DNA of 64,000 bases from JAHEJE01 sp965216335 (GCA_965216335.1 OZ244154.1:2294001-2358000), one strand, 5' to 3'. Shown: positions 35,664-45,788, counted from the first letter of the stretch. Numbers and translations are program-made. Notes: generated from the sequence alone by a model not told the origin.

Positions 35664-35776
35664 TCACCCCCGCCGCCGCTGTGCCGCATGCCAGACTAAC
35701 CGAAAATTTCAGCCATCGCCAGCTTGCCCGCGAACGGCAAGGATATGCAACACCTGTGACGCGGATTAGGCTGAAT

Positions 35777-36562
35777 TCAGGCCTTCAACGTCTTTTGCAG
35801 GCCGGTGAAGATGTCGTCATTGGCCGCCAGGATGTTGCCGGTGACAAGCGCGTCTGGCCCGCCGTCGGCATCCTCGGCCCGGCCGCCCGCCTCGCGCACC
35901 ATCAGGATGCCAGCCGCCATGTCCCAGGGCGACAAACCGCGCTCCCAGTACCCGTCGAGCCGCCCCGCGGCGACCCAGGCCAGGTCGAGCGAAGCGGCCC
36001 CGAACCGCCGGATCCCGGCAGCAGCCGCCTGCACCCTTTCGATTTCGGACCGGAACAGCGAGTGATCGCCGCGTCCCAGATGCGGTATGCCGCACACGAT
36101 AACGGCATCGGACAGGTTGCGTCGCGCCGATACCCTCAGCCGCCGGTCGTTGAGATAGGCCCCACGGCCGCGCTCCGCCGTAAACAGCTCATCGCTGATC
36201 GGGTTGTAGATCACACCTGCGACGATTTCCCCGGCCCGCTCAAGACCGATTGAAATGGCGAAATGCGGAATGCCGTGGATGAAGTTGGTTGTCCCGTCGA
36301 TCGGATCAATGATCCACCGGTGCTGGCCGTCGCTGCCTTCGATGGTGCCCTCTTCCTCCATCAGGAAACCGTAGGTCGGCCGCGCCCGCGCCAGTTCGTC
36401 GCGAATGATCCGCTCGGTGCGCTGATCGGATTTGGTGACAAAGTTGGCCGGCCCCTTCAGGGACACCTGCAAATTCTCAACCTCGCCGAAGTCGCGCCGC
36501 AGCGGCCGGGTAGCCTTGCGGGCGGCGCCCACCATGACGTTGAGGATAGTGGAGTAAGCCAT
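35777..36562 (-). CDS. suhB: inositol monophosphatase SuhB
   Basis: The 261-residue protein has the metal-binding motifs SDQRTER near residue 44, EEEGTI near 69 and DPIDGTTNFIHGIPHFA near 86-102, and the closing WDMAAGILMVREAGG. These are the SuhB form of the family, which hydrolyses inositol monophosphate and in E. coli also assists transcription antitermination. Its start is 30 bases from the efp stop, so both are probably cotranscribed. Confidence 0.9.
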   Translation of the reverse strand: MAYSTILNVMVGAARKATRPLRRDFGEVENLQVSLKGPANFVTKSDQRTERIIRDELARARPTYGFLMEEEGTIEGSDGQHRWIIDPIDGTTNFIHGIPHFAISIGLERAGEIVAGVIYNPISDELFTAERGRGAYLNDRRLRVSARRNLSDAVIVCGIPHLGRGDHSLFRSEIERVQAAAAGIRRFGAASLDLAWVAAGRLDGYWERGLSPWDMAAGILMVREAGGRAEDADGGPDALVTGNILAANDDIFTGLQKTLKA

Positions 36563-36592
36563 GCCGGCACTCAGATCTTTCTTGTCCGAGAG

Positions 36593-37156
36593 TTATTCCG
36601 CACGCCGGACATAGGTCACTTCATTGGTATCGACGATGATCTTTTCACCGGCGGTGATAAACGGCGGCACCATGACCCGCACGCCGTTTTCCAGCATCGC
36701 CGGCTTGTAGGACGATGCCGCCGTCTGGCCTTTGACCACCGGATCCGCTTCACTGACTTCCAGTGTCACCTGACCCGGCAGCGAGATACCCAGCGGCTTG
36801 CCCTCGTAGCTCTCGACGGTCACCATCATGCCGTCCTGCAGGAAGGCCGCCCGGTCGCCGACGAAGTCCGTTGGCAGTTCGATCTGGTCATAGGTCTCGG
36901 TATCCATGAACACCAGCATGTCGTCCTGGGCATAAAGATACTGAAAGTCCTTCTGCTCCAGACGCACCCGCTCAACGGTCTCTGACGACCGGAAGCGCTC
37001 ATTCAGTTTGGTGTTGCCGACAATAGATTTCAGCTCGACCTGGGCAAAGGCCCCGCCCTTGCCCGGTTTCACGTGGTCGGTCTTCACCGCCACATACAGA
37101 TCGCCATTGTGCAATATGACATTACCCGGCCGAATCTCGTTGCCGTTGATCTTCAT
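36593..37156 (-). CDS. efp: translation elongation factor P
   Basis: The 187-residue protein begins MKINGNEIRPGNVILHNGDL and carries the loop VKPGKGGAF whose lysine (about 35) is the likely modification site that rescues ribosomes stalled at proline runs. Three beta-barrel domains and the C-terminus VTYVRRAE are normal. AAAGG precedes the ATG at 37156, which rules out a longer frame to 37270. Confidence 0.96.
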   Translation of the reverse strand: MKINGNEIRPGNVILHNGDLYVAVKTDHVKPGKGGAFAQVELKSIVGNTKLNERFRSSETVERVRLEQKDFQYLYAQDDMLVFMDTETYDQIELPTDFVGDRAAFLQDGMMVTVESYEGKPLGISLPGQVTLEVSEADPVVKGQTAASSYKPAMLENGVRVMVPPFITAGEKIIVDTNEVTYVRRAE

Positions 37157-37292
37157 CTTTGAACCTTTGAATGCATCTTTCAGGCAGCCGGAAACCGATC
37201 CGGCAGCGCTGGCGCGGAACCTAACGATCTTTGCACAAATTGCCAGAGCAAAATCGCCATCCGGCCGCACCGGCGCATGCCCGGCAGCCCGG

Positions 37293-38630
37293 CTAGGCCT
37301 CGTACTCGACGTAGAAATTATCCCAGGCCTGACCGAGCGTCTTGTCGTTCACATCGATCGGTGTGCCGTAATACTCGCAAATCGAGATCACCTGGTCGAT
37401 GAAGAAGATCGGATGAAAACCCGACGGCTCCATGTTCAGGGCATCGTAGCGCTCCTTGAACAGGAAGTTCACCATGTCTTTGCGGAACTCGATGCCCTTG
37501 GCCGCGCACACCCGCTTGAAGATGGTCACGAAGTCATCACGGTTCGGCTTCGGCACGCCGATCTTGTAGTAGAGCCGCCGCAGGGTCGCTTCATCGGTCA
37601 GTTTGTGCGGCGGGATGTTGGTCGAAAACACCACCAGCTCATCAAACGGAATGGGAAACTTCTTGCCGGTATGCAGCGTGAGATAATCAACGCCCTTTTC
37701 GAGCGGCACGATCCAGCGATTGAGGATCGCTTGCGGTGTGTCCTTCTGACGCCCGAAGTCGTCGACGATGAACACGCCGCCAAGCGCCTTCAGGTGCAAC
37801 GGCGCCTCGTAAAACTTCGACGTCGTGCTGTACTGCAGGTCGAGCTGATCGAGCGTCAATTCGCCGCCGGTCATCACCACCGGCCGCTTGCACGGCACCC
37901 AGCGTTGGTCACGTGCGCTGCGACCGCGCGGAATGAGCCGCTGCGAATCATCCGCCGCACTCAGCTCCTCGATGCGCTGATGCACTGTTTCGTCAAAGAA
38001 GTTGATGATCTGCCCACCCACCTCGATGCAATACGGCAGATAGATCGTCTGATTGAACGCCGCGCCGATACCCTCGGCAATGCAGGTCTTGCCGTTGCCG
38101 GGCGCACCGTACAGCAGAATTGATTTTGCGGAATTCGCCGCCGGACCAAGGCGATGCACAAGGTCGTCAGGCAGGATCAGATCCCGCAACTCGTGCGCAA
38201 GTTCTTCCGGTCCGATCCGTTCCGATGAAATACGTTGCGCGGCAACCTGGTTGCGAAATGCATCGAGCGTCACCGGAACCGGGCCGACATAGGCCGATTG
38301 CTCCATCGCATCGAGCGCCCAGCTCATGCCCTTCTGCGTCAGTCCATAGCGAATCTGCGATGTAATTTCCGCGCCCGCCAGCCCGCGGGATTCCAGCAGA
38401 GACTGGTCCCGCATCTCTTCCAGCAGTGAATTGACGATCGAACTCGATATCTTCAAGTGGTCCGACAGCGCCGAACCCGTTTGCAGACCGAGCACATACA
38501 TCGCCTTCGACAGCAGGTTCATCAGCATCGTCTTCTCGATGCCGGTATCCTCCGCCGTGTTTACCCGCATCGGCGCTTGAACGTGCCCCGTTGCGGCTTC
38601 CGGCATTTGTTGAGCGACTGCCTGCTCCAT
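37293..38630 (-). CDS. AAA+ ATPase with N-terminal winged-helix-like region
   Basis: The 445-residue protein has a helical, possibly winged-helix N-terminal part (about 32-105, LSDHLKISSSIVNSLLEEMR). An AAA core follows with Walker A GAPGNGKT at 175-182, Walker B GGVFIVDDF at 284-292 and a sensor-like FSTNIPP. AGGAG lies 8 bases before the ATG at 38630. I do not recognise a named function. It stands alone between efp and ctpA, with 294 bases free of genes upstream (38631-38924) and nothing clear there except a likely promoter. Confidence 0.8.
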   Translation of the reverse strand: MEQAVAQQMPEAATGHVQAPMRVNTAEDTGIEKTMLMNLLSKAMYVLGLQTGSALSDHLKISSSIVNSLLEEMRDQSLLESRGLAGAEITSQIRYGLTQKGMSWALDAMEQSAYVGPVPVTLDAFRNQVAAQRISSERIGPEELAHELRDLILPDDLVHRLGPAANSAKSILLYGAPGNGKTCIAEGIGAAFNQTIYLPYCIEVGGQIINFFDETVHQRIEELSAADDSQRLIPRGRSARDQRWVPCKRPVVMTGGELTLDQLDLQYSTTSKFYEAPLHLKALGGVFIVDDFGRQKDTPQAILNRWIVPLEKGVDYLTLHTGKKFPIPFDELVVFSTNIPPHKLTDEATLRRLYYKIGVPKPNRDDFVTIFKRVCAAKGIEFRKDMVNFLFKERYDALNMEPSGFHPIFFIDQVISICEYYGTPIDVNDKTLGQAWDNFYVEYEA

Positions 38631-38924
38631 AGTCAAACTCCTGATCTCGTAGTTGCCGCACCGCTGGTGCCGATAGAGCCGCGGCAATGGTCATGCATTG
38701 GCCGGCTGCTCCCGCGCTGTGTCCTGGCTGGCTTCGCAAGTCATTGCCGCGCTACCAGACAGTGTGCGACAGCACCGCATTCGGAATCAACCTAGTTGTC
38801 ACTGGCTAACATTCCGTTCATGGCACAAAATACTTTGCCGCGCGCAACGACGATGACGCTCGTCACACTACGCAACCACACACCAATGCCAGGCAGTTCA
38901 TAAAGCGTGTTGAAGAGGCAGACG

Positions 38925-40259
38925 CTAGTTCTGTGAGGTCGCTGGCTCTGCGGTCTTGTTCTCGACCCGGGCCTTGACCTCCTTGCCGTGCAGAAGATCG
39001 ATCGCGGCTTTCAGCTGCAGGTCCTTGTCTTTTTCGCGCGGGACATAGGCGGACGAACCGGACGCCTCTTCGCCACCCTCATTCTTGAGATGGCCTCGCA
39101 GGCTGGATTCACCGCGCGCGCGCCGTGCTGCTGCTGACTTCTTCAGATCTTCCGGCAGTTCCTGCTCGATCTTGATATCCGGCACGATACCGCGCGCCTG
39201 GATGGTGGTACCCGACGGCGTATAGTAGCGCGCCGTCGTCAATCGAATTGCCCCTTGCGAGCCAAGCGGAATGATTGTTTGCACCGAGCCCTTGCCGAAC
39301 GACCGGGTACCCAGAACCTTGGCCCGCTTGTGATCCTGTAATGCACCGGCAACGATCTCCGAAGCCGATGCGGACCCGCCGTTGATCAGCACAACGATCG
39401 GCTTGCCGTTGATGGCATCGCCTTCCTGCGAGTTGTACCGCTGCGTCTCCCCGGCGTTGCGGCCGCGCGTGGACACCACCTCACCGCGCTCGAGAAACGT
39501 GCTCGATACCGAAATCGCCTGATCCAGCAAACCGCCCGGATTGTTACGCAAGTCGAGGATGTAACCCTTCAGATTGTCACCAATCTCTTCGCTGAGACTC
39601 TTGATGGCCTTTTCGAGACCGGCCTGGGTCTGCTCGGAGAACGACGAAATGCGGATATAGCCGATATCCTTGTCGCCTTCGACCTCGAACTTGACCGACC
39701 TAATTTTGATGATCGCACGCACGACCTTGACGTCGAACGGCTCATCGACCCCCGGCCGCGAGATGGTCAGATTGATCGGCGTATTCACCTTGCCGCGCAT
39801 CTTGTCGACGGCTTCGTTGAGCGTCAGTCCCTGCACCTGCTCGCCGTTGAGGTGGGTAATCAGGTCATTGGCGCGCAGCCCGGCACGGGCGGCCGGCGTA
39901 TCGTCGATCGGCGCCACGACCTTGACCAGGCCGTTCTCCATTGTCACTTCGATACCCAGGCCACCGAACTCACCACGGGTTGTCTGCTGCATGTCGCGGA
40001 AGCGCTTGGCATTCATGAAGCTTGAGTGCGGATCGAGCGATGTCAGCATGCCGTTGATCGCCGCATCGATCAGCTCTTCCTCGTTCGGCACTTCGACATA
40101 ATCCGAGCGCACCCGGTCGAACACGTCGCCGAACAGGTTGAGTTGCCGGTAGGTGTCCGAATTCGATGCGCTGGCCACTTGCAGCGCCTGCATCAGACCC
40201 GTCGCCATGAACGCGCCAACGGCAACGAAACCAACGGACTTCCAGAAATCTTTTCGCAT
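38925..40259 (-). CDS. ctpA: carboxy-terminal processing protease (S41 family)
   Basis: The 444-residue protein has a membrane or signal segment (about 9-30), a PDZ domain (about 90-170) with LGIEVTMENGLVKVVAP, and the S41 catalytic region. This holds GGSASASEIVAGALQDHKRA (nucleophile Ser) and GTRSFGKGSVQTI (lysine base). Such proteases trim periplasmic proteins and regulate peptidoglycan hydrolases. The ATG shares its A with the stop of envC (TAATG), so the two are translationally coupled; the pairing fits a role in cell-wall remodelling. Confidence 0.94.
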   Translation of the reverse strand: MRKDFWKSVGFVAVGAFMATGLMQALQVASASNSDTYRQLNLFGDVFDRVRSDYVEVPNEEELIDAAINGMLTSLDPHSSFMNAKRFRDMQQTTRGEFGGLGIEVTMENGLVKVVAPIDDTPAARAGLRANDLITHLNGEQVQGLTLNEAVDKMRGKVNTPINLTISRPGVDEPFDVKVVRAIIKIRSVKFEVEGDKDIGYIRISSFSEQTQAGLEKAIKSLSEEIGDNLKGYILDLRNNPGGLLDQAISVSSTFLERGEVVSTRGRNAGETQRYNSQEGDAINGKPIVVLINGGSASASEIVAGALQDHKRAKVLGTRSFGKGSVQTIIPLGSQGAIRLTTARYYTPSGTTIQARGIVPDIKIEQELPEDLKKSAAARRARGESSLRGHLKNEGGEEASGSSAYVPREKDKDLQLKAAIDLLHGKEVKARVENKTAEPATSQN

Positions 40260-41533
40260 TATCGGCGCGCCTCTTTGCGGTTAGCCGTCCACCATGGTGC
40301 GGGATCGATCGAACCGCCGTTTCTTCTGAATTCAACGTAGAGTATCGGCTTGTCTGTTTCCAGTGTATCGCCAATCAAAGTTGCGCGAGCCGGCTGCCTG
40401 CCCATCAGGCCGACCGGTTCACCCGCGCGCACAAATTGGCCTGGCTGGACGGAAATCTCGCCCATCCCGGCCACCAGCACATGATACCCCTCGCCGACGT
40501 CCAAGATCAAGAGCTCACCATATGACCGGAAATTGCCGGCAAACTCGACCTTGCCGTCCGCCGGTGCCGTGACCTGCGCAAGCTTGCGTGTGGCAATGAA
40601 GATGCCCTTGGTGTGCCCGCCAAAGCCGTCCGCATCGCCAAATGCGCGAATACGCGTGCCGGCGGCTGGAAAGGCTATCCGGCCGCGCGCCTTCGAAAAC
40701 TTCAGCGGCGGAGCCTTGCGCGTTGCCGCCAGCCGGCGCTTCTCGTGTTTCAGAAGCTCTGCTTCACGCGCCGCCTGGCGGGCATTCCTTTCAGCCAGCT
40801 GCTTGCGCTGCCGGATCACCGCCGCCATCAGCTGGCTGAGGGAACGGGACTTGCTGGCCAGTGCCTTGGCGCGCTTCTTCGCATCCTCCAGTTTCTCGCT
40901 GGTGGCCGCGATCAGTTTCTGCTTGCGCTCACCGAGCGTCCGCATCTCGGTTTGCGATGCACGCAGCTCTGTCAGCGTCTTGTCCAGATCGCCGCGCTCG
41001 TGCGTGATGCGGGCGCGTACCTCGTCAAGCCGCGCCAGATCCCGGGCAAGCCGGGCGGTTCTGCGCTTGAGTTCGGGAACGATGGTGCCGAACAACATGG
41101 CGCCACGCACCGCCGCCACCGTATCCCGCGGCTTGGTGACGATGGGCGGTGGCGGATTGCGCTCGAGAATTTGCAGCCCGGCAAGCAGGGCGGTGAGTGA
41201 TTGGCGCTGCCCGGCGAGCATCTTGCGCATCGCCATTTCCTCGTGCGCAAGTCGGTCAAGCCGGTCCTCGCTCCTGTTGCTCAGTGCTTCCCTGCGCTGA
41301 ATTTTCGCCGCCAGTTCAACCAGTTTCGCCGACAGTTCGGCGCTTTCATCCCGCATCGCCGACAATTCGCGTTCCAGCGCCGCCTGCGTCCGTGTCGAGC
41401 GAACGATCTGCTCTTTCACCAGGCCAAGTTCATTGCGCAGGGTTGTCTCGCGAGCGCTGTCCTCGGCGCCCGCTCCCGCCAGCATCGCGCTTGCCCCCAG
41501 GCAAACGGCGCTCAGCACCAGTCTATGCATCAT
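40259..41533 (-). CDS. EnvC-like murein hydrolase activator, degenerate LytM domain
   Basis: The 424-residue protein has a signal peptide and long coiled coils (about 30-260), followed by a LytM/M23 domain. The zinc motif is broken: the expected H-x3-D reads GHTKGIFIA and the H-x-H is reduced to YHVLVAG. That is the pattern of EnvC, which activates amidases instead of cutting peptidoglycan itself. Start choice is uncertain: an ATG at 41584 extends it by 17 residues. It follows rlmH. Confidence 0.85.
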   Translation of the reverse strand: MMHRLVLSAVCLGASAMLAGAGAEDSARETTLRNELGLVKEQIVRSTRTQAALERELSAMRDESAELSAKLVELAAKIQRREALSNRSEDRLDRLAHEEMAMRKMLAGQRQSLTALLAGLQILERNPPPPIVTKPRDTVAAVRGAMLFGTIVPELKRRTARLARDLARLDEVRARITHERGDLDKTLTELRASQTEMRTLGERKQKLIAATSEKLEDAKKRAKALASKSRSLSQLMAAVIRQRKQLAERNARQAAREAELLKHEKRRLAATRKAPPLKFSKARGRIAFPAAGTRIRAFGDADGFGGHTKGIFIATRKLAQVTAPADGKVEFAGNFRSYGELLILDVGEGYHVLVAGMGEISVQPGQFVRAGEPVGLMGRQPARATLIGDTLETDKPILYVEFRRNGGSIDPAPWWTANRKEARR

Positions 41534-41634
41534 TCGGCGTTTCAATCGAAGCTCCAAACACTCGGGGCCGGCAACAGCCGTCATGTCCTGCTTCTGTCAC
41601 AGGCGAACGGCCGCAAGAGGGCCGAATCAAGATT

Positions 41635-42117
41635 TCAGCCGCGGTGGTAAGGATGATTAAGCAAAATGGTGACTGACCGGTAAATTTGTTCCGCCAGCAT
41701 GATCCGCGCCAGCCGGTGCGGCCAGGTCATCTTGCCCAACGCCAGTTTCAGTCCGGCCCGGGCCAACACGGCACTGGAATGACCATCCGGTCCACCGATT
41801 ACGAAGGCCAGATCGCTGGCACCGGTTTCCAGCCGTCGCCGAAACTCACCGGCAAACTCCGTACTGGTCAGATTTCGCCCGGTTTCATCCAGAACCACTA
41901 TCACCGCGCTGCCCGGACATGCCCCCAGCAACCGCGAGGCCTCTTCCGTCTTGCGCAGTTCCGCCGTCTTGGCCTGCGATTCGGCATGTTCCGTCACAGT
42001 GAGCGACGCAATGCCGGCCTGTTTTGCAATCTGGCCGATCCGGGAGAAATAGTGATCGGCAAGCTCACGTTCCGGCCCGCTCTTCAGCTTGCCGATGGCT
42101 GCAATATGGAGTTTCAC
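41635..42117 (-). CDS. rlmH: 23S rRNA (pseudouridine1915-N3)-methyltransferase
   Basis: The 160-residue SPOUT-family enzyme methylates pseudouridine 1915 of 23S rRNA. The SAM-binding knot is marked by FVIGGPDGH (about 106-114) and the C-terminus RIMLAEQIYRSVTILLNHPYH. It starts at a GTG at 42117, where AAAGG lies 6 bases upstream; this matches the family length, while the longer frame to 42174 enters the rsfS gene. It lies 17 bases after rsfS. Confidence 0.93.
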   Translation of the reverse strand: MKLHIAAIGKLKSGPERELADHYFSRIGQIAKQAGIASLTVTEHAESQAKTAELRKTEEASRLLGACPGSAVIVVLDETGRNLTSTEFAGEFRRRLETGASDLAFVIGGPDGHSSAVLARAGLKLALGKMTWPHRLARIMLAEQIYRSVTILLNHPYHRG

Positions 42118-42134
42118 AACACGCCTTTGGCGTA

Positions 42135-42497
42135 TCAGTGCACAGCCTGGTCGGCCGGTGCATCGGCCGACCACAGCTTCTCCAGGTTGTAGAAGCTGCG
42201 CACCTCCGGCCGGAAGACATGCACGATCACATCGCCCGCATCGATCAGCACCCAGTCACAATGCGGCAGGCCTTCGATCTTCAGGTCCTTATAGCCGTTT
42301 TCCTTGAGTGCCTCCTCAAGCTGTTCGGCGATTGCCGCCACATGCCGGTTCGAGCGGCCAGAGGCCACCACCATGTGATCGGCAAGGGCCGCCTTGCCAT
42401 CGAGGTCCAATGTCACGACATCTTCAGCTTTCGCATCGGCGAGACTTTCGGTGACGATGTTCACCAGGGGTATCTTCTTCGTCTTGCGCTCAGGCAC
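42135..42497 (-). CDS. rsfS: ribosomal silencing factor
   Basis: The 120-residue protein belongs to the Iojap/RsfS family, binding L14 and blocking subunit joining in poor nutrients. DHMVVASGRSNRHVAAIAEQ and the later HCDWVLIDAGDVIVHVF are the family core. It begins with GTG after GAGGA at 7 bases. It is 223 bases downstream of nadD; that gap shows no clear signal. Confidence 0.92.
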   Translation of the reverse strand: MPERKTKKIPLVNIVTESLADAKAEDVVTLDLDGKAALADHMVVASGRSNRHVAAIAEQLEEALKENGYKDLKIEGLPHCDWVLIDAGDVIVHVFRPEVRSFYNLEKLWSADAPADQAVH

Positions 42498-42720
42498 AAC
42501 ACGATCCTCTTTCCCGCGCCCTTCCGCACGGGATTGCTTTGCAACATTTGCCAGGGTTCAGTTCCTCATGAACAGCCGCCGGAGCATGTGCGCCCGGCCA
42601 GGCCGTGGTGGTTGAATTTTTCCAAATCACCTTTTGAGAGCGGTCCTCGTTTCCAGGTTCGCTTGCACCACCAGCTTAAGACCATCCCTGCCGGCGTTTC
42701 AAGCAAAGAATGCCGGCTGG

Positions 42721-43353
42721 TCACACCGCAACCGCGGCAGCGCGGTTGCGTATCGCACTTGAGCTTTCCGGCCGGAGCGGCATCGGCACGAAGCACCAGG
42801 CCGGGGCGCGGCATTCGGCCAGCAAACCCGCGTCATAGCTGTCGAGCCGGCACGCTGCGTAGCGCCGCGCCGCCGGGCTCCGCAAGGCTGCCAGCGCGTA
42901 TCCGGGTCGGTCGAACACCGCCAGCGGCAGCGTTGTGGGAATGTCGCGCCAGTCGTGCCAGCGGTGCAGGCCGGCAAAACTGTCCGACCCCATGATCCAG
43001 ACGAACCGGCCGGCGCGTAGAACCGGTTCGATGGCATGAAGGGTCTCGGCCGTCGTGCGGGTGCGCAGTTGGCGCTCAAAGTCGCACACCACCAGGCGCG
43101 GATGCCTGGCCAGTGCCCGTGCGCCGGCCAGGCGCTCGGCGAAGTCACTGTTCTCGCTCGGATCCTTCAGCGGGTTCTGCGGCGAGACCATCCACCACAC
43201 CCGGTCGAGCTGCAATCGCTTCAGGGCTTCCAGGCTGACAGCCAGGTGGCCGGCATGGGCCGGGTTGAACGAGCCGCCGAACAGGCCGATGCGCAAGCCT
43301 GTGAACGGCGGCAGCCCGAGTGTCGAGATCGGCCTGTTTCGAAACACCGGCAT
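42721..43353 (-). CDS. nadD: nicotinate-nucleotide adenylyltransferase
   Basis: The 210-residue enzyme adenylates nicotinate mononucleotide in NAD synthesis. The nucleotide-binding loop is GLFGGSFNPAHAGHL (about 23-37) with the HxGH motif, and IMGSDSFAGLHRW is the later signature. Gene order proA-nadD-rsfS-rlmH is the standard one. It lies 7 bases after proA. Confidence 0.95.
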   Translation of the reverse strand: MPVFRNRPISTLGLPPFTGLRIGLFGGSFNPAHAGHLAVSLEALKRLQLDRVWWMVSPQNPLKDPSENSDFAERLAGARALARHPRLVVCDFERQLRTRTTAETLHAIEPVLRAGRFVWIMGSDSFAGLHRWHDWRDIPTTLPLAVFDRPGYALAALRSPAARRYAACRLDSYDAGLLAECRAPAWCFVPMPLRPESSSAIRNRAAAVAV

Positions 43354-43360
43354 GCCGCCA

Positions 43361-44641
43361 TCAGGGCCGCGTCTGGCCCGACCCGCGCACCTGATACTTG
43401 AACGTCGTCAGTTGCTCCAGCCCGACCGGCCCGCGGGCATGCAGCTTGCCGGTGGCAATGCCGATCTCGGCCCCGAAGCCGAACTCGCCGCCATCGGCGA
43501 ACTGGGTCGAGGCGTTGTGCAGAACAATCGCCGAGTCGACCTCGTTGAGGAACCGTTCGGCGGCCGCCGCGTCGTCGGTGACGATGGTTTCAGTGTGCTG
43601 CGAACCGTAATGCGCGATGTGCGCCACAGCGGCTTCGACACCATCGACCACCCGCACCGAAATGATCGTATCGAGATACTCCGTCGACCAGTCGTCCTCG
43701 TTCGCCGGCTCGACCCGGTCATCGGCCGCCTGCACCGTTTCATCGCCACGCACCCGGCACCCGGCATCGAGCAGCGCACCGACCAGCGGCGCGAGGTGTC
43801 TGTCGGCACCGGCCCGGTCGACCAACAGCGTTTCCGCTGCCCCGCAGATGCCTGTGCGCCGCAGCTTGGAATTGATCACGATATCGCGCGCCATCCCGGT
43901 CTCGGCGCCGGCATCGACATAGACGTGGCAGATGCCTTCCAGATGCGCGAACACCGGCACCCGCGCTTCATCCTGCACCCGCCCGACAAGACTCTTGCCG
44001 CCACGCGGCACGATGAGGTCGACCGTGCCGTCCAACCCGTCGAGCATCATGCCGACGGCGGAGCGGTCCGGCACCGGCACCATCTGGATCGCCGCCTTGG
44101 GAAGCCCGGCCGCCCGCAGGCCCGCCTGCAGGCACGACACAATGACGCCCGATGACTGGAAACTGTCCGATCCGCCGCGCAGGATCGCTGCGTTGCCCGA
44201 CTTCATGCACAGGGCACCGGCATCCGCCGTCACGTTCGGCCGGCTTTCGTAGATGATACCGATGACGCCGATCGGCACCCGCACGCGGGCGATCTTCAGC
44301 CCGTTCGGCCGGGTCCACTCGCTCATCGTCGCACCGACCGGATCGGCCAGCCCGGCAATGTCCTCCAGTCCTCTGGCCATGGCCTGGATGCGCTCCGGGT
44401 TGAGCGTCAGCCGGTCGATGAACGACGCCTTGCGTTCCAGCGACTGCGCCAGCGCGACGTCCTTGGCATTGGCCGCCAGTATGTCGTCCGCGCGCGCCCG
44501 GATTTCCGCCGCCATGGCCATGAGTGCCGAGTTCTTGGTCTCTTCCGGCGCGATCGCCAGGGCGTGGGCGGCATCGCGGGCCGCCTCTCCCAGTGCCAGC
44601 ATTTCGCGGCGGACGTCGCCGATGTCATGTGCAAGGCTCAT
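43361..44641 (-). CDS. proA: glutamate-5-semialdehyde dehydrogenase
   Basis: The 426-residue enzyme reduces glutamyl-5-phosphate to the semialdehyde in proline synthesis. The substrate-binding IPRGGKSLVGRVQ and the catalytic cysteine region KLRRTGICGAAETLLVD (Cys about 263) are present. Length is normal. It follows proB by 22 bases in the same operon. Confidence 0.97.
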   Translation of the reverse strand: MSLAHDIGDVRREMLALGEAARDAAHALAIAPEETKNSALMAMAAEIRARADDILAANAKDVALAQSLERKASFIDRLTLNPERIQAMARGLEDIAGLADPVGATMSEWTRPNGLKIARVRVPIGVIGIIYESRPNVTADAGALCMKSGNAAILRGGSDSFQSSGVIVSCLQAGLRAAGLPKAAIQMVPVPDRSAVGMMLDGLDGTVDLIVPRGGKSLVGRVQDEARVPVFAHLEGICHVYVDAGAETGMARDIVINSKLRRTGICGAAETLLVDRAGADRHLAPLVGALLDAGCRVRGDETVQAADDRVEPANEDDWSTEYLDTIISVRVVDGVEAAVAHIAHYGSQHTETIVTDDAAAAERFLNEVDSAIVLHNASTQFADGGEFGFGAEIGIATGKLHARGPVGLEQLTTFKYQVRGSGQTRP

Positions 44642-44663
44642 GCTCTTTACCCTTTGAAGTTAC

Positions 44664-45788
44664 TCAACCCGTGCGGTCCATCACCACAAGGTCGTCACGA
44701 TGGATCATTTCGTTGCGTCCCGTAAAGCCCAAAAGTTCTGCGATCTCGCGGCTGTGCCGGCCGGCGATCTTGGCCGCGTCGGCATGATCATAGGCGATCA
44801 GTCCGCGTGCCACTTCGGCCCCGTCCGGTGCGATAATACTCACCGTGTCGCCGCGCTGAAACTGGCCCTCGACGCTCTTTACGCCCGCCGGCAGCAGGCT
44901 TTTGCCCGCACCGAGCGCGGCTTGCGCACCGGCATCGACATGCAGCTTGCCGCCGGGAACAAGGCTTGCGGCGATCCAGCGCTTGCGTGCCGCCGCCGGC
45001 GACCGCGCTGCGGCAAACCAGGTGCAGCGCCCGCCATCCAGCACCCGTTTGAGCGGGTTGAGCGGGGCACCGGGCGCTATCATCATGTTGGCGCCGGCGT
45101 CCATGGCGATGCGGGCTGCTTCCAGCTTGGTGACCATGCCGCCGGAGCCGACGTCGGAACCCGGCTTGCCGGCCATCGCCAGGATATCGGGCGTGATCTG
45201 TTCGACCTGCGGCACGAACGTCGCGCCGGGCTGATCCGGCGCCGCGGTATAAAGGCCGTCGACATCGGACAGCAGCACCAGGCAATCGGCAGACATCATC
45301 GAGGTCACCCGCGCCGCCAGCCGGTCGTTGTCGCCGTAGCGGATTTCCGACGTCGCCACGGTGTCGTTCTCGTTGATTACCGGCACCGCCCCCTGCTTGA
45401 GCAGGGTGTTGAGCGTCGCGCGCGCGTTGAGATAGCGGCGCCGCACCTCGGTATCGGTCAGGGTCAGCAACACCTGGCCCGTCGTCAAACCTTCATCGCC
45501 GAGAGCTGTTGACCAGGCCTGGGCCAGGGATATCTGACCGGTCGCCGCCGCTGCCTGCTTGTGCTCCAGCTTCAGTGCGCCGGTCTTCAGGCCGAGCAGC
45601 CGCCGGCCGATGGCAATCGCCCCGGACGACACGATCAGCACATCGGCACCGCCCTTGCGCAACGCCGAGATATCTTCGGCCAGGCCGGCCAGCCAATCGC
45701 GTTTGACCGCACCGCTCGACTGATCGACCAGCAGTGCCGATCCGACCTTGATGACAACACGTCGCGCCGACTTTAATCGCGCCGTCAT
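44664..45788 (-). CDS. proB: glutamate 5-kinase
   Basis: The 374-residue protein has an amino-acid kinase domain (about 7-255, with VIKVGSALLVD and VSSGAIAIGRRLLGL) and a C-terminal PUA domain (about 280-370). It performs the first committed step of proline synthesis and is normally inhibited by proline. Its ATG overlaps the obgE stop by 4 bases. Confidence 0.97.
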   Translation of the reverse strand: MTARLKSARRVVIKVGSALLVDQSSGAVKRDWLAGLAEDISALRKGGADVLIVSSGAIAIGRRLLGLKTGALKLEHKQAAAATGQISLAQAWSTALGDEGLTTGQVLLTLTDTEVRRRYLNARATLNTLLKQGAVPVINENDTVATSEIRYGDNDRLAARVTSMMSADCLVLLSDVDGLYTAAPDQPGATFVPQVEQITPDILAMAGKPGSDVGSGGMVTKLEAARIAMDAGANMMIAPGAPLNPLKRVLDGGRCTWFAAARSPAAARKRWIAASLVPGGKLHVDAGAQAALGAGKSLLPAGVKSVEGQFQRGDTVSIIAPDGAEVARGLIAYDHADAAKIAGRHSREIAELLGFTGRNEMIHRDDLVVMDRTG

